Below, in pieces: positions 55,157 through 64,000 of a stretch of DNA of 64,000 nt (the stretch's first letter is position 1; each line of letters begins with the position of its first letter). Below the pieces are notes generated by a model. It did not search any database and was not told where the DNA came from. It saw nothing but the letters and a program-made list of their open reading frames with translations. The DNA is from Ceratotherium simum simum. Its lineage: Eukaryota; Chordata; Mammalia; Perissodactyla; Rhinocerotidae. The DNA is taken from contig NW_004454163.1 in assembly GCF_000283155.1 (NCBI RefSeq), positions 6,353,830 through 6,417,829 on the forward strand. Direction: 5' to 3'. The translations under genes and the position numbers were made by a program.

Positions 55157-57262
55157 TTTAAATTGATATAACACTATTAGTTTCATTAGTACAACATAAT
55201 GATTCAATATTTGTGTATATTGCAAAATGATCACCACAATAAGTCTGGTTAACATCCATCACCACACAGTTACAATTTTCTTTTTCTTGTGATGACAACT
55301 TTTAAGATCTACTCTCTTGGCAACTTGCATATATACAATACAGTATTTACTATAGTCACATTACATCCCCATGACTTATTTTATAACTGGCAATTTGTAC
55401 CTTTTGACCACCTTCACCTATTTTTCCCACCCCTCACCCCCCACCTCTAGAAACCACTAATCTGTTCTCTGTATCTATGAGTTCAGGGTTTTTTGTTTTT
55501 TTAGATTCCACATGTACATGAGATCATATGGTATTTGTCTTTATTTGGCTTCTTTCACTTAGCATAATGCCTTAAAGGTCCATCCATGTTGTAGCAAATG
55601 AAAGAATTTCCTTCTTTTTTATGGCTGAATAGTAGTCCATTGTATATATGTGCCACATTTTCTTTATCAATTCATCTTTTGATGGACACTTAGATTGCTT
55701 CCATGTCTTGGCTATTGTAAATAATGCTGCAGTGAACATGGAGGTGCATATATCTTTTTGAGTTAGTGTTTTCATTTCCTTCAGATAAATGCTCAGAAGT
55801 GGAATTGCTGAATTATAGGGTAGTTCTATTCTTAATTTTTTGAGGACACTCCATACTGTTCTTCAGAGAGGCTGCATCAATTCCCATTCCCACCAACAGT
55901 GCACAAGGGTTCCCTTTTCTCCATATCCTCAACAGTTGTTGTCTCTTGTCTTTTTGAGAACAGCCATTCTAACAGGTGTGAGGTGATAGCTCATTGTGGT
56001 TTTGAGTTGCATTTCCCTGATGATTAGTGATGTTAAGCACCTTTTCATGTAATTGTCGGCCATCTGTATGTCTTCTTTGGGAAAATGTCTGTTCAGATCC
56101 TCTGCCCATTTTTTTAATCGGATTGTTTGTTTTTTTGCTATTGAGTTGTATGAGTTCTTTATATATTTTGAATATTAACCCCTTATCAGATATATGATGT
56201 ACAAATATTTTCTCCCATTTGGTAGGTTGCCTTTTCATTTTGTTGACTGTTTCCTTTGCTGTGCAGAAGCTTTTTAGTTTGCAGTCCCACTTGTTTATTT
56301 TTGTTTTTGTTTCCTTTGCTTTTGGTGTCAAATCCAAAAAATCATCACCAAGACTGATGTCAAGGAGCTTAGCGCCTATTTTTCTTCCAAGAGTTTTCTG
56401 GTTTCAGGTCTTACATTCAAGTCTTTAATCCATTTTGAGTTAATTTTCATGTATGGTGTAAGAAAGTGGTCCAGTTTCATTCTTTTGCATGTGGCTGTCC
56501 TGTTTTCCAACACCATTTATTGAAGAGACTGCCCTTTCTCCATTGTATATTCTTGGCTTTTTTGTCAAAAACTAATTGCCCATATATATGTGGGTTTATT
56601 TCTGGGCTCTCTCCTCTGTTCCATTGATCTTTGTGTCTGTTTTTATGCCAATACCATACTGTTTTGATTGCTATAGCTTTATGATGTAGTTTGAAATCAG
56701 GAAGCATTGTGTCTCCAGCTTTGTTCTTCTTTCTCAAGATTGCTTGGGCTGTTCAGGGTTTTTTGTGGTTCCATACAAATTTTAGGATTGTTTTCTATGA
56801 AAAATGCCATTGGAATTTTGATAGGGATTGCATTGAATCTGTAGCTTGCTTTGGGTAGTGTGGACATTTCAACAATATTAATTCTTCCAATCCATGAACG
56901 TGGAATATCTTTGCATTTATTTGTGTCATCTTCAACTTCCTTCATCAATGTCTTATAGTTTTCAGTGTACAGGTCTTTTACTTCCCTGGTTGAAATTATT
57001 CCTAGGTATTTTATTCTTTTTGATTCAATTGTAAATAGGGTTATTTTCTTAATTTCTCTTGTAGTTTGTTATTACTGTATAGAAACACAACAAAGTTTTA
57101 TGTATTGCTTTTGTATCCTGTAACTTTACTGAATTCATTTATTCTATCAGTTTTTTGGTGGAGTTTTTGGGGGTTTTTATGTATAATATGTCATCTGCTA
57201 ATAGTGACAGTTTTACTTCTTCCTTTCCAATTTGGATGCCTTTTACTTCTTTTTATTCCCTG
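55157..57262 (-). mobile_element. L1 LINE, 5'-truncated, antisense, with target-site duplication
   Basis: Minus-strand L1 of 2.1 kb. 3' UTR at 55,157-55,560. ORF2 C-terminus with IYTMDYYSAIKKKEILSFAT in the frame 55,572-55,775. Upstream ORF2 pieces lie at 55,969-56,337, at 56,477-56,737 ([17 protein letters not shown]) and at 56,697-56,948 ([15 protein letters not shown]). Frameshifts separate them. The flanks share 22 bases with two differences, starting ACAATT, at 55,135-55,156 and 57,263-57,284. Family knowledge: ORF2 encodes endonuclease and reverse transcriptase; this copy retains only the C-terminal third and is inactive. Confidence 0.95.
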
Positions 57263-57284
57263 ACAATTCATACTATATTTTCTT

Positions 57285-58879
57285 AATTCTAAAGTGCTAT
57301 CATCAATAGGGAGGATACCACCTCCCCCTCACCCCAAACACACACATACGTTGCAGCTCTAATTTTTAAAAATCCTAGAAAAATATTCTAAATGGCCTGG
57401 CTTAATTCTAGAACCAATCCTTAGGGCCAGGAGGATGGAATATTATAATTGGCAAGCTCTATTAGAATCACAAAGTTTGAAGGAATAGTTCCCAGAAGAA
57501 GGAGGGGAAGGCAAAAATAATAATTCACTAGACATGCTCTTTGCACTACATGCTATTACTTCTCATTTATAATGATCCTATTGCATCCTTGAAGGCTGAT
57601 ATATCCTCCCTGAAGAGAATGGAAATGGGGGCTTGGGAGAGAGTATGAAAGGCAGGCTGTAGGGAGTTAATCCCAAGAATTGATTCTAACTCTATTAGCT
57701 GATTATTAACTCATTGTGTCTCCCTATGTTGTTAAGAGTAAGATCCCTTTGAATTTTCTAGGGGTCTGATTCTTTCATACAGAAATTAAATGGAAGCTAC
57801 TTGAAGGTGACCCTTTGTTTTTGTGTGCTGTACTCTGTAGTTGGACCCCTCGTGTTCATCTTCTATAGGTGTTCAGTGAATGTGAACTGAGCCCTTAAAG
57901 ATAGTTGGTGTTATAAGCTCATGAGTAAATAAAATATAAGTTCTAATTAAAACACTTCTGATGGAAACTTAGTCTTCATGATTTCCAGTTGCATTCTTTT
58001 TTTTTTTTAATGGAGTAAGCTGCTTTAATTTTCTCTTTAAACATTTTATTTGGATGAGGTCAGAAATTGGGGGATTGCTTATCCATTACTCACACTGCTT
58101 CCCAGCTGCCGGCCGCATGTTCCCTTGACACGCTGAAAAGGAACCATGTGTGAGCCATAGCTCTGCAGCCATGCTCACTAGACTTGACAGAGAACCCCAG
58201 AATCAGGAAGACCCTCCTTCCCCATATCCCTGGTTGCCATTGGTGGCCCAGGTTTTGAGTGGATCTGAAAGTCTGGAGGCCACTGGTACCTGTTAGAATT
58301 ACTGTTCCCCCACCCATGCCCTTGACTTTGTATTTGTATTAAGGAGTCTCTTCACTCAGGACTCTTTAATCTCAAAATCAGAAATAAAGCCCAATGGGTT
58401 AGTTGACTTTGGGAGCCCTGAGGAAACTGTTTCTTGAAAGCTTCTGAGTCTTCTGGGAGATTATTGATCTGTTAATGGTACCTAGAGTTTCTTCATCTCT
58501 TTTGTCATCCAATTGAGCCCAAGATGCCTTTTGTCCATTTTTAGTTGTCTTAGTTCAACAAGATGTGTTTTATTTAAACATGTAAATAAAATAGGGGAAG
58601 GAAATGAATTTCATAAACTGGGGCATGGACACGTTTCAGTGAGAGCATTCAAACAGGCATGTCTATAGCTGGATGGTTGAATTATAACAGTCTTGGCATA
58701 GTAAAAATGAAAGCAGATTTTAGTATTGAAGACAAATACCAGAAAAGTGCAGTCTCCTCTCCCCTCCAGGAGATATTGAAAAGAAATGGACATTGCTAGT
58801 TAAAGTTTACTTAGGAAAAAGAAGTTAATCACTATAAATGTAAGAATTATTTTTCTCTATCAGTCACATATACTGCTAA
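57285..58879. other. Unique sequence, no gene seen
   Basis: No confident repeat or exon. A T-run lies near 57,998-58,010. Confidence 0.4.
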
Positions 58880-59170
58880 CCCCAAATCCTGGTATCTCTT
58901 CCTCCCTCTCCCTTTCTTTTCCCCAACCATAATTTACAACTCCTATCCTTCCCCTTCTTCCAATCCCTCGCTACCAGGAATCCTGCTGTCCCCTATAGTC
59001 TCTGGCCCCTCCTCATTCTCTCTGCCTGCAGCCTTTACCTGCTTTTACCTCCTTGCTCCCTAGGCTGAATTGCCTTCTAGAATCTATGTTCTCTTGCCTC
59101 TGTGTCCTTCTGCTGTCCCATCCCTGCTACTCCCCAACCCTAAATTCTGCATTCTTCTACCCAGGATTTA
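58880..59170. repeat. Pyrimidine-rich tract
   Basis: About 290 bases strongly biased to C and T on the plus strand, with repeated CCCTCTCC, CCTTCTTCC and TTTACCTG-like units, but no exact periodicity. Could be a decayed L2 segment or a polypyrimidine expansion. Confidence 0.5.
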
Positions 59171-59199
59171 TCAGACCCTAGTGGAAGACAGGCTGAGTT

Positions 59200-59425
59200 A
59201 GTGAATAAGAATGACAGCTTTGACACCTGGCAGGTATATGCATGCCCAGCTTTGTCACTTCCTGGCTGGTGATCAGGCTAAGTTATTTAACTAGTTAACC
59301 CCTCTGACAAACGTGACTTAAAATCACCCCTTCCTCATAAATTCCTGTGAGGATTAAAATACCTACTCAATTAAAGCATAGCACTTGGCCCATAAAAAGA
59401 ACTCAGATATTAGATGTTGCTATAG
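59200..59425 (+). repeat. MIR SINE
   Basis: 'cacttcctggctggtgatca', 'agttatttaactagttaacc', 'ctcataaattcctgtgagga|ttaaaa' are MIR blocks in order. Confidence 0.75.
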
Positions 59426-59509
59426 CTATTAATGTCATTGTTAAAGAAAATTTCACATCTGTGTCAACAGACACTACTACAAATTAATGGTTTCTAACTT
59501 TGGTTCTAA

Positions 59510-59745
59510 GCCCAAGTCTTTACAATGGCCATTCAAAGCCCTGTACATGCTGGTCCCTCTGTGATCTGTCTGATCTCATCTCCTACAACTGCCCCCCTAC
59601 CCCACAACACGCACTCTCATACACTCAAGTGTAAATTCCATGAGAGCAGGGAATTTTGTATGTTTTGTTAATTCCTGTATCTCCAATGCCTAAATTGTTG
59701 CTGGCACATAGTAGGTGCTCAAATATTTGTCGAATGCATGCTTGA
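59510..59745 (+). repeat. L2 LINE 3' end
   Basis: 'ttcaaagccctgtacatgct|ggtccctctgtgatctg', 'tccatgagagcagggaattt' and the terminus 'gctggcacatagtaggtgct|caaatatttgtcgaatgcatg' are diagnostic. Confidence 0.9.
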
Positions 59746-60000
59746 GCCCTAATACAAGCCTTGGTGAAGCTTTTTCTGTTTTCCCCAGGCATGGTTACTT
59801 TATTTCCTGTATTCCTGTGATACTTAATACATTCTTCAATTATAACATTTATCACATTGTATTTTTATGGAAAACATATTTAAAGCTCTTAAATTTAACC
59901 AGATGGTGTAATTCAAAAGCACATTTTTATTGAATAGACTGAAACCTCACATTGCACAGATTTGATTGAATGATTACAGAAATCACAATGCTCTGCAAAT
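59746..60000. other. Unique sequence
   Basis: No recognised repeat and no gene signal. Confidence 0.4.
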
Positions 60001-60900
60001 GTTTTTAAATTGCATTCCCGTCATGTTTTATGAGTTATTCCACAAAATTAAGTCCAACCTTGAGAAAATCCAAGAAAAAGAAAATTAGAACATTCCAATA
60101 CACAGAGAAATCTTATCTTAGGCAATGGTGTGTTCTGTGTTTTGACATTACAGAAACCTTGCTATTTTACTAGCAAATAGGGAGGAGGCTTACAAAATTC
60201 TGCCTTGTGATCATATCAGCAAATGTGGCTGATAAATAATCTGCAAAGACAACTAATCTCAAAAGTCAATCCTGGAGGAGCACACCTGTTTAGGTTGGCT
60301 TTGAAGAGGCTTTCTTCACCTGGGGGAAAACATTCACCAATTTTTCTTAAATAAAATGGTATCACTAAAAGCCAGGAGGCGTACACATATCATAAAATTC
60401 TCATCAGATCTAAAGGAGAACTAATAAAAATCTTCTATGCCTTGGGGTTAAAGTAGTGAGCAAGGACCACTCTCAAATACATTTCTATGCCACCAATGTG
60501 ATTTCAGGGCCAGCGCAACTGACTGGCTGGCCAATCAAATATTTAGTCACTGCTGTCATTTTGGGTGTGGAGCATATTTTAATCCATTGATTGATAATCT
60601 GTCCCCGCCGTTCTCTACTTGAAAATATCCTAAGACATATACATGGGAGAAATTACTTGTCCCAGGGCAGCAACAGTGGCTGCTAAGTGGAATCTTCTGT
60701 CTGCATTCAGAGGTGATAACAATCTAAGGAAGCCCCCATCCAAGGTGGTGTGACAGCTGTGAATGCCTTTGACAGCAGCGATTATCAGCTTCAGTGAACA
60801 CACTTGAACATGGAAAAGGCATTTGTGATGAGTAGGTGCTTCTGGGATGGAATCAAGGTTAACATCCACTCCTGGCTAATGATTTCATATCTTCTCTGCT
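60001..60900. promoter_or_regulatory. Repeat-free candidate regulatory block
   Basis: Nine hundred bases with no recognised repeat, flanked by L2 and ancient repeats. It contains CCAATCAAATATTTAG near 60,531-60,546, a TTGATTGATAATCTG segment near 60,587-60,601, and TGACAGCTGTGA at 60,751-60,762, a near-palindromic E-box/TALE-type site. The 79-codon minus-strand frame at 60,630-60,869 has no coding support. Conservation is inferred only. Confidence 0.33.
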
Positions 60901-62060
60901 ATTGTATTTTGGATTTCTCAAATCCAAGGCAACGCAAAATCCCTGTTCTAGATGAACCTCATGTATTGGAGACGTAGAGAGACAATGACTTCTGCCAATA
61001 AGCAATTATCGGTGCTTGCTGGCCTGAGTCTCAAGAGAAACAGGATTGTGCTATAACCTAGGAACTCTGAAAATTAAAATCTGGGTTGGTGCCCAGCTCC
61101 ATCTTCCTTGATTGGGCCTGTGTGCTGGGACTGCTGCTCGTTTCCTTTTTTGTTTCGTTGCTCTCATGGCTCTGTGTCCTGTGGGTCTGCCTTAGGAATC
61201 CTGCTCTCCAAACAAGCATTTTAAATATTTGTTTGACCTTTTATTTTTTGGCGGGGTGGATCTTGACCCAACTAAAATGGGGGCTCAGAGGTAGGATCAG
61301 TTCATCTGGTGCCTAATAGGTGATCATTAACATATTGCCCCCCCAATATTGCTGAGAGCTTTTTACTGCAAATACTTATTGATTCTGGTTAATTGCTGAT
61401 ACCTATATATATGACCTTCCATTTAATATGGAAGGAAAGTCTCCTTCCTTTAATCTTTGTTAAGTCAGAATATGAGTGATTTGGAAAGAATTGCAGCTTT
61501 TTCTACTTGTTGAAGATTTCTTTATTTTCTTCAGTAATCATTGCTAAGCTGAAATGCAACCTCTTAAAAATATCTTTGAGAGCATCTTATCAAATCTAGT
61601 AAACAGTCCTCTGCCCTTATCTGATTCAAAGTTTCCATGACATTTGGCCCTAGAGACTTCTCCCTCCTCTCTGATACCTGTTTCTCCCCTGGGCCCAGTG
61701 AAACCACTTCCTCTTGTGATTTGCCCCAGCAGGCAAAATCCTTTGTAGTCTCTTTTTTCCAGTTTCTCTTTTATCACTCAGCTTTTAAAGAGTTCCATTG
61801 CAGGCCTTCTCTTTATCCCTGAGTGAGGGCATTAACACCCACAGCTTCAATTATCACCTACGAGACAATTTCTTCCAAATCATATATATCTACAGGTCAA
61901 ACACACCTCATAAGTTCGAAGACCCACATATTCCCTCATTCAACAAATACTTAATGAACACCCACTACGTGTGAAGCCCAGGGACCACTCCTTGTCACCA
62001 CTAGGATGTGCTATAGGTACTTCTCTATATCCAAAACACGTTGAGAACCTTTCTTCCAGA
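60901..62060. other. Unique sequence with an ancient-repeat scrap
   Basis: A fragment 'attcaacaaatacttaatga|acacccactacgtgtgaagc' at 61,940-61,985 is the common ancient repeat. Otherwise no gene seen; frames at 61,086-61,316 and 61,544-61,822 lack support. Confidence 0.4.
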
Positions 62061-62625
62061 AGAGCAATTCAATTTGTATCTCCTAGCTTGATAAACGATA
62101 CCATTATCCCCTTGGTCACCCAAGCCATAAACTTGGGATTCATTTGAAATGTCTCTTTCTCCTTTACTACCCACCCTTAACCTCCATCAATATCGGTGTC
62201 CACATCCAGTTAGTCAGCAAATTCTAACAGTTATATCCTCTGAATATCTCCAATCAGTAGTTTCTTCTACAACTCCGTGGCCTCTGTCTTAGTTTAGGCC
62301 TTCATCACTGTTTGACTCATTTTCATCTTCTCCAATATACTCTTCTGTACTACTGCCAGCATCAGACCTTTTCGATATGCAAATTTCACCATTAATCTCC
62401 CTCACTAAGGCACTTCACGGTTCAAAACACCTTCAGAATTATAGGTCAAGCCCTGTAGCTTGGCCATAGCACCTTTCCACACCAGGTTCTTGCCCTATCT
62501 CCTGCCGTTGTGTACTCTGTTCTTGGTCCTGCTAAACAACTTGCCATCTCCCAGAGACATCACGGTCTTTCCCACCTCTGAACCTAAGTCTATCTGCTTG
62601 GAAAGCCCTTTATCTTTCCTCTACA
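62061..62625 (+). repeat. L2 LINE internal/3' portion
   Basis: 'catccagttagtcagcaaat|tctaac', 'cctctgaatatctccaatca', 'ttagtttaggccttcatcac', 'gcctatctcctgcc'-like text and 'ctgcttggaaagccctttat' follow the plus-strand L2 consensus. The 81-codon frame at 62,460-62,705 spans L2 and the adjacent SINE and is not a gene. Confidence 0.7.
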
Positions 62626-62644
62626 CTATCATTCCTCTTTTAAA

Positions 62645-62847
62645 GATTTTACTTATTTATTTATTTTCCCCCCTCAAAGCCCCAGTAGATAGCTGTATGT
62701 CATAGCTGCACATCCCTCTAGTTGCTGTATGTGGGACGCGGCCTCAGCATGGCCGGAGAAGCGGCGCGTCGATGCGCGCCCGGGATCCGAACCCGGGCCG
62801 CCAGCAGCGGAGCGCGTGCACTTAACCGCTAAGCCACGGGGCCGGCC
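62645..62847 (-). mobile_element. ERE1 SINE, youngest-looking copy, perfect 18-19 bp target-site duplication
   Basis: Minus-strand ERE1 that retains almost the whole consensus, with clean (ATTT)n tail, reverse B box GGATCCGAACC at 62,783-62,793, intact GC-rich core with CpGs preserved, and head GGGGCCGGCCC in reverse at about 62,838-62,848. The duplication TATCATTCCTCTTTTAAA occurs at 62,627-62,644 and 62,849-62,866 without mismatch. It inserted at the end of an L2 fragment. Used here as the template for sizing the gap at 36,437. Confidence 0.97.
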
Positions 62848-62867
62848 CTATCATTCCTCTTTTAAAT

Positions 62868-63025
62868 GACAGTACAGCCTAGTGGATGAGCGTGTGAACT
62901 CCTGGGCCAAGAAAACCTGATATCCAATCCTGGACAAGTTGCTTTTCCTCTTTGAGCCTCGATTTTGTCATTAGGGTTGTTGTGAGAATCAAATCAGATA
63001 TTTGTTGAATAAATGCATGAATTAT
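62868..63025 (+). repeat. MIR SINE, internally deleted
   Basis: 'acagtacagcctagtggatg|agcgtg', 'aatcctggacaagttgcttt', 'ctctttgagcctcgattttg' and 'gttgttgtgagaatcaaatc' are MIR blocks, with the middle shortened. Confidence 0.8.
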
Positions 63026-63730
63026 ATATTCATTTAGTGCCTACTACCTGCCAGACCCTAATCTAGGAACTACAGATATAGCAGTGTACAAACACGTAAA
63101 GCCTCTATCCTAAGAGGGTATTCTGTCTTATATTCTGTCTAGCACATGGGAAATGAACAAAAAAGGTTATAATTATTACTCATCCAAGGCTTACATAATA
63201 GCTCCTTGGGGAAACTTTTCAGACCTCCCTAATTTCCATCTGAATTAGGTGCTCATCTTCTATGGTCCCATATGACCCTATGTGGTACCATTATTACAGC
63301 ATTATGTTGTATCAGAATTGCCAATATTTTTGTCTTGCTCACCCACAACCCTGTGAGTTCCTCGAGGACAGAGCCTGGGACATTTCTTCTTGTTTTATCA
63401 GCTTCCAGTATACAAGAAATCCAGTCATAAGTGTTAAGAGAATGAATAAACATTTTAGTGTATGCCTAACATATTGTTTAAAAATAACATCCACCACTAA
63501 AGAGCATTTGCTATCTGCCAGACACTGCTTAACTGTTAACTGCTTTAAATGTGTAATTTAATCCTCACAGCAACACTATGAAACCTGTATTATTACACCT
63601 ATTTCATAGATGAGGAAACTAAATCTTAGAATTGCAAAGTAACTTGCTAGGGTCACACAGCCAGCAGGTGGTGAAACCAAGCCGGAGACCCAGGTCTGCC
63701 TGACTCCAGACTTGAATCATGATGCTTCTC
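63026..63730 (+). repeat. Ancient dispersed repeats
   Basis: First the 'tttagtgcctactacctgcc' fragment (63,030-63,105), and then a longer copy at 63,490-63,725: 'atctgccagacactgcttaa', 'aatcctcacagcaacactat', 'atttcatagatgaggaaact', 'cttgctagggtcacacagcc'. The latter is the best-preserved copy of that family in the window. Between them (63,110-63,480) nothing is recognised. Confidence 0.6.
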
Positions 63731-64000
63731 CACAGGGCAGTTGGAGATGCAGGACAATGGTCTGCATATACTTTATTTTAGATGTACCTGTGTACATAAG
63801 ACAAAGCCTTAATCCATAGTCAGCTGTACACAGACATTTTAGCTTAGTTATTTTTTTCTAAATGATCTATGTGACTCTCCTCACTCTGCTGAGGGGGTGG
63901 GGAAAACAAAGGGTTTTAAACTTGCCAGTTCACAGTATCACAGCCTTTTCTGGTTTAGACTTTGAATAGCTCCATCTCTTGGGTGAATATTCAGTCTTTT
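63731..64000. other. Unique sequence to window end
   Basis: No gene or repeat recognised. Confidence 0.4.

Noticed and set aside
1..64000. CRISPR arrays, operons, phage or plasmid modules, rRNA genes
   Set aside because: None seen. The sequence is mammalian, with spaced dispersed repeats and no regularly spaced direct repeats.

Overview
This window is mammalian nuclear DNA, almost certainly from a perissodactyl and most likely an Equus species. The evidence is the young interspersed repeats. At least ten copies of tRNA-derived SINEs of the equine ERE type are present. They carry the GGGGCCGGCCC 5' end, a pol III B box (GGTTCGNATCC), the 'acaactatctactggggctttgggg' type body split over several blocks, and in some copies the 'attggcaacagatgttagctcag' type tail. 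Several have near-perfect target-site duplications. Rhinoceros and tapir carry related SINEs and are not excluded. No bacterial, phage, plasmid, CRISPR or operon-like features are present, and no complete protein-coding gene can be recognised.

The one clear gene-associated landmark is a CpG-rich block at about 13,850-15,660. It contains an E-box (CACGTG), GC boxes and a consensus 5' splice donor (GCAG|GTGAGT) at 14,198. Immediately upstream is an AT-rich block with repeated TAATTA-type homeodomain motifs (13,560-13,810). I read this as the promoter and first, probably noncoding, exon of an unidentified plus-strand transcript. A donor on the minus strand at 13,913 leaves open divergent transcription. 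Downstream on the plus strand are three exon-like segments with good acceptor and donor signals: 16,442-16,593, 21,495-21,569 and 37,103-37,164. The last is the most convincing. If joined they keep one open frame, but I do not recognise the encoded peptide and none has been verified by RNA. If real, most of the window from 14 kb to 64 kb is intron or flanking sequence of that gene.

Region by region: 0-13.5 kb is AT-rich unique sequence with ERE, MIR, L2, MLT1-like and MER5-like repeats and a (TC)n(AC)n microsatellite. 13.5-17 kb is the promoter/CpG island. 17-33 kb is mainly unique intron-like sequence with SINEs, a palindromic MER53-like element, MER5-like and hAT-type elements. 33-35.5 kb holds an old antisense L1 fragment and an L1 tail. 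36.4 kb has a 100-N assembly gap inside an ERE1 copy. 37-43.5 kb holds the best candidate exon, a CTCF-type motif and an AT-rich candidate enhancer. 45-46.7 kb and 55.2-57.3 kb are 5'-truncated antisense L1 insertions. 48-50 kb is a degraded LINE. 53.8-54.4 kb is a MaLR LTR. 59.5-64 kb has L2, MIR and ancient repeats, a candidate regulatory block near 60-60.9 kb, and a very young-looking ERE1 at 62.65 kb.

No previously undescribed biological system was found. The more useful leads are the unidentified transcript, the candidate regulatory blocks, the shared double-tail structure of two ERE insertions, and the assembly gap whose true size can be predicted.
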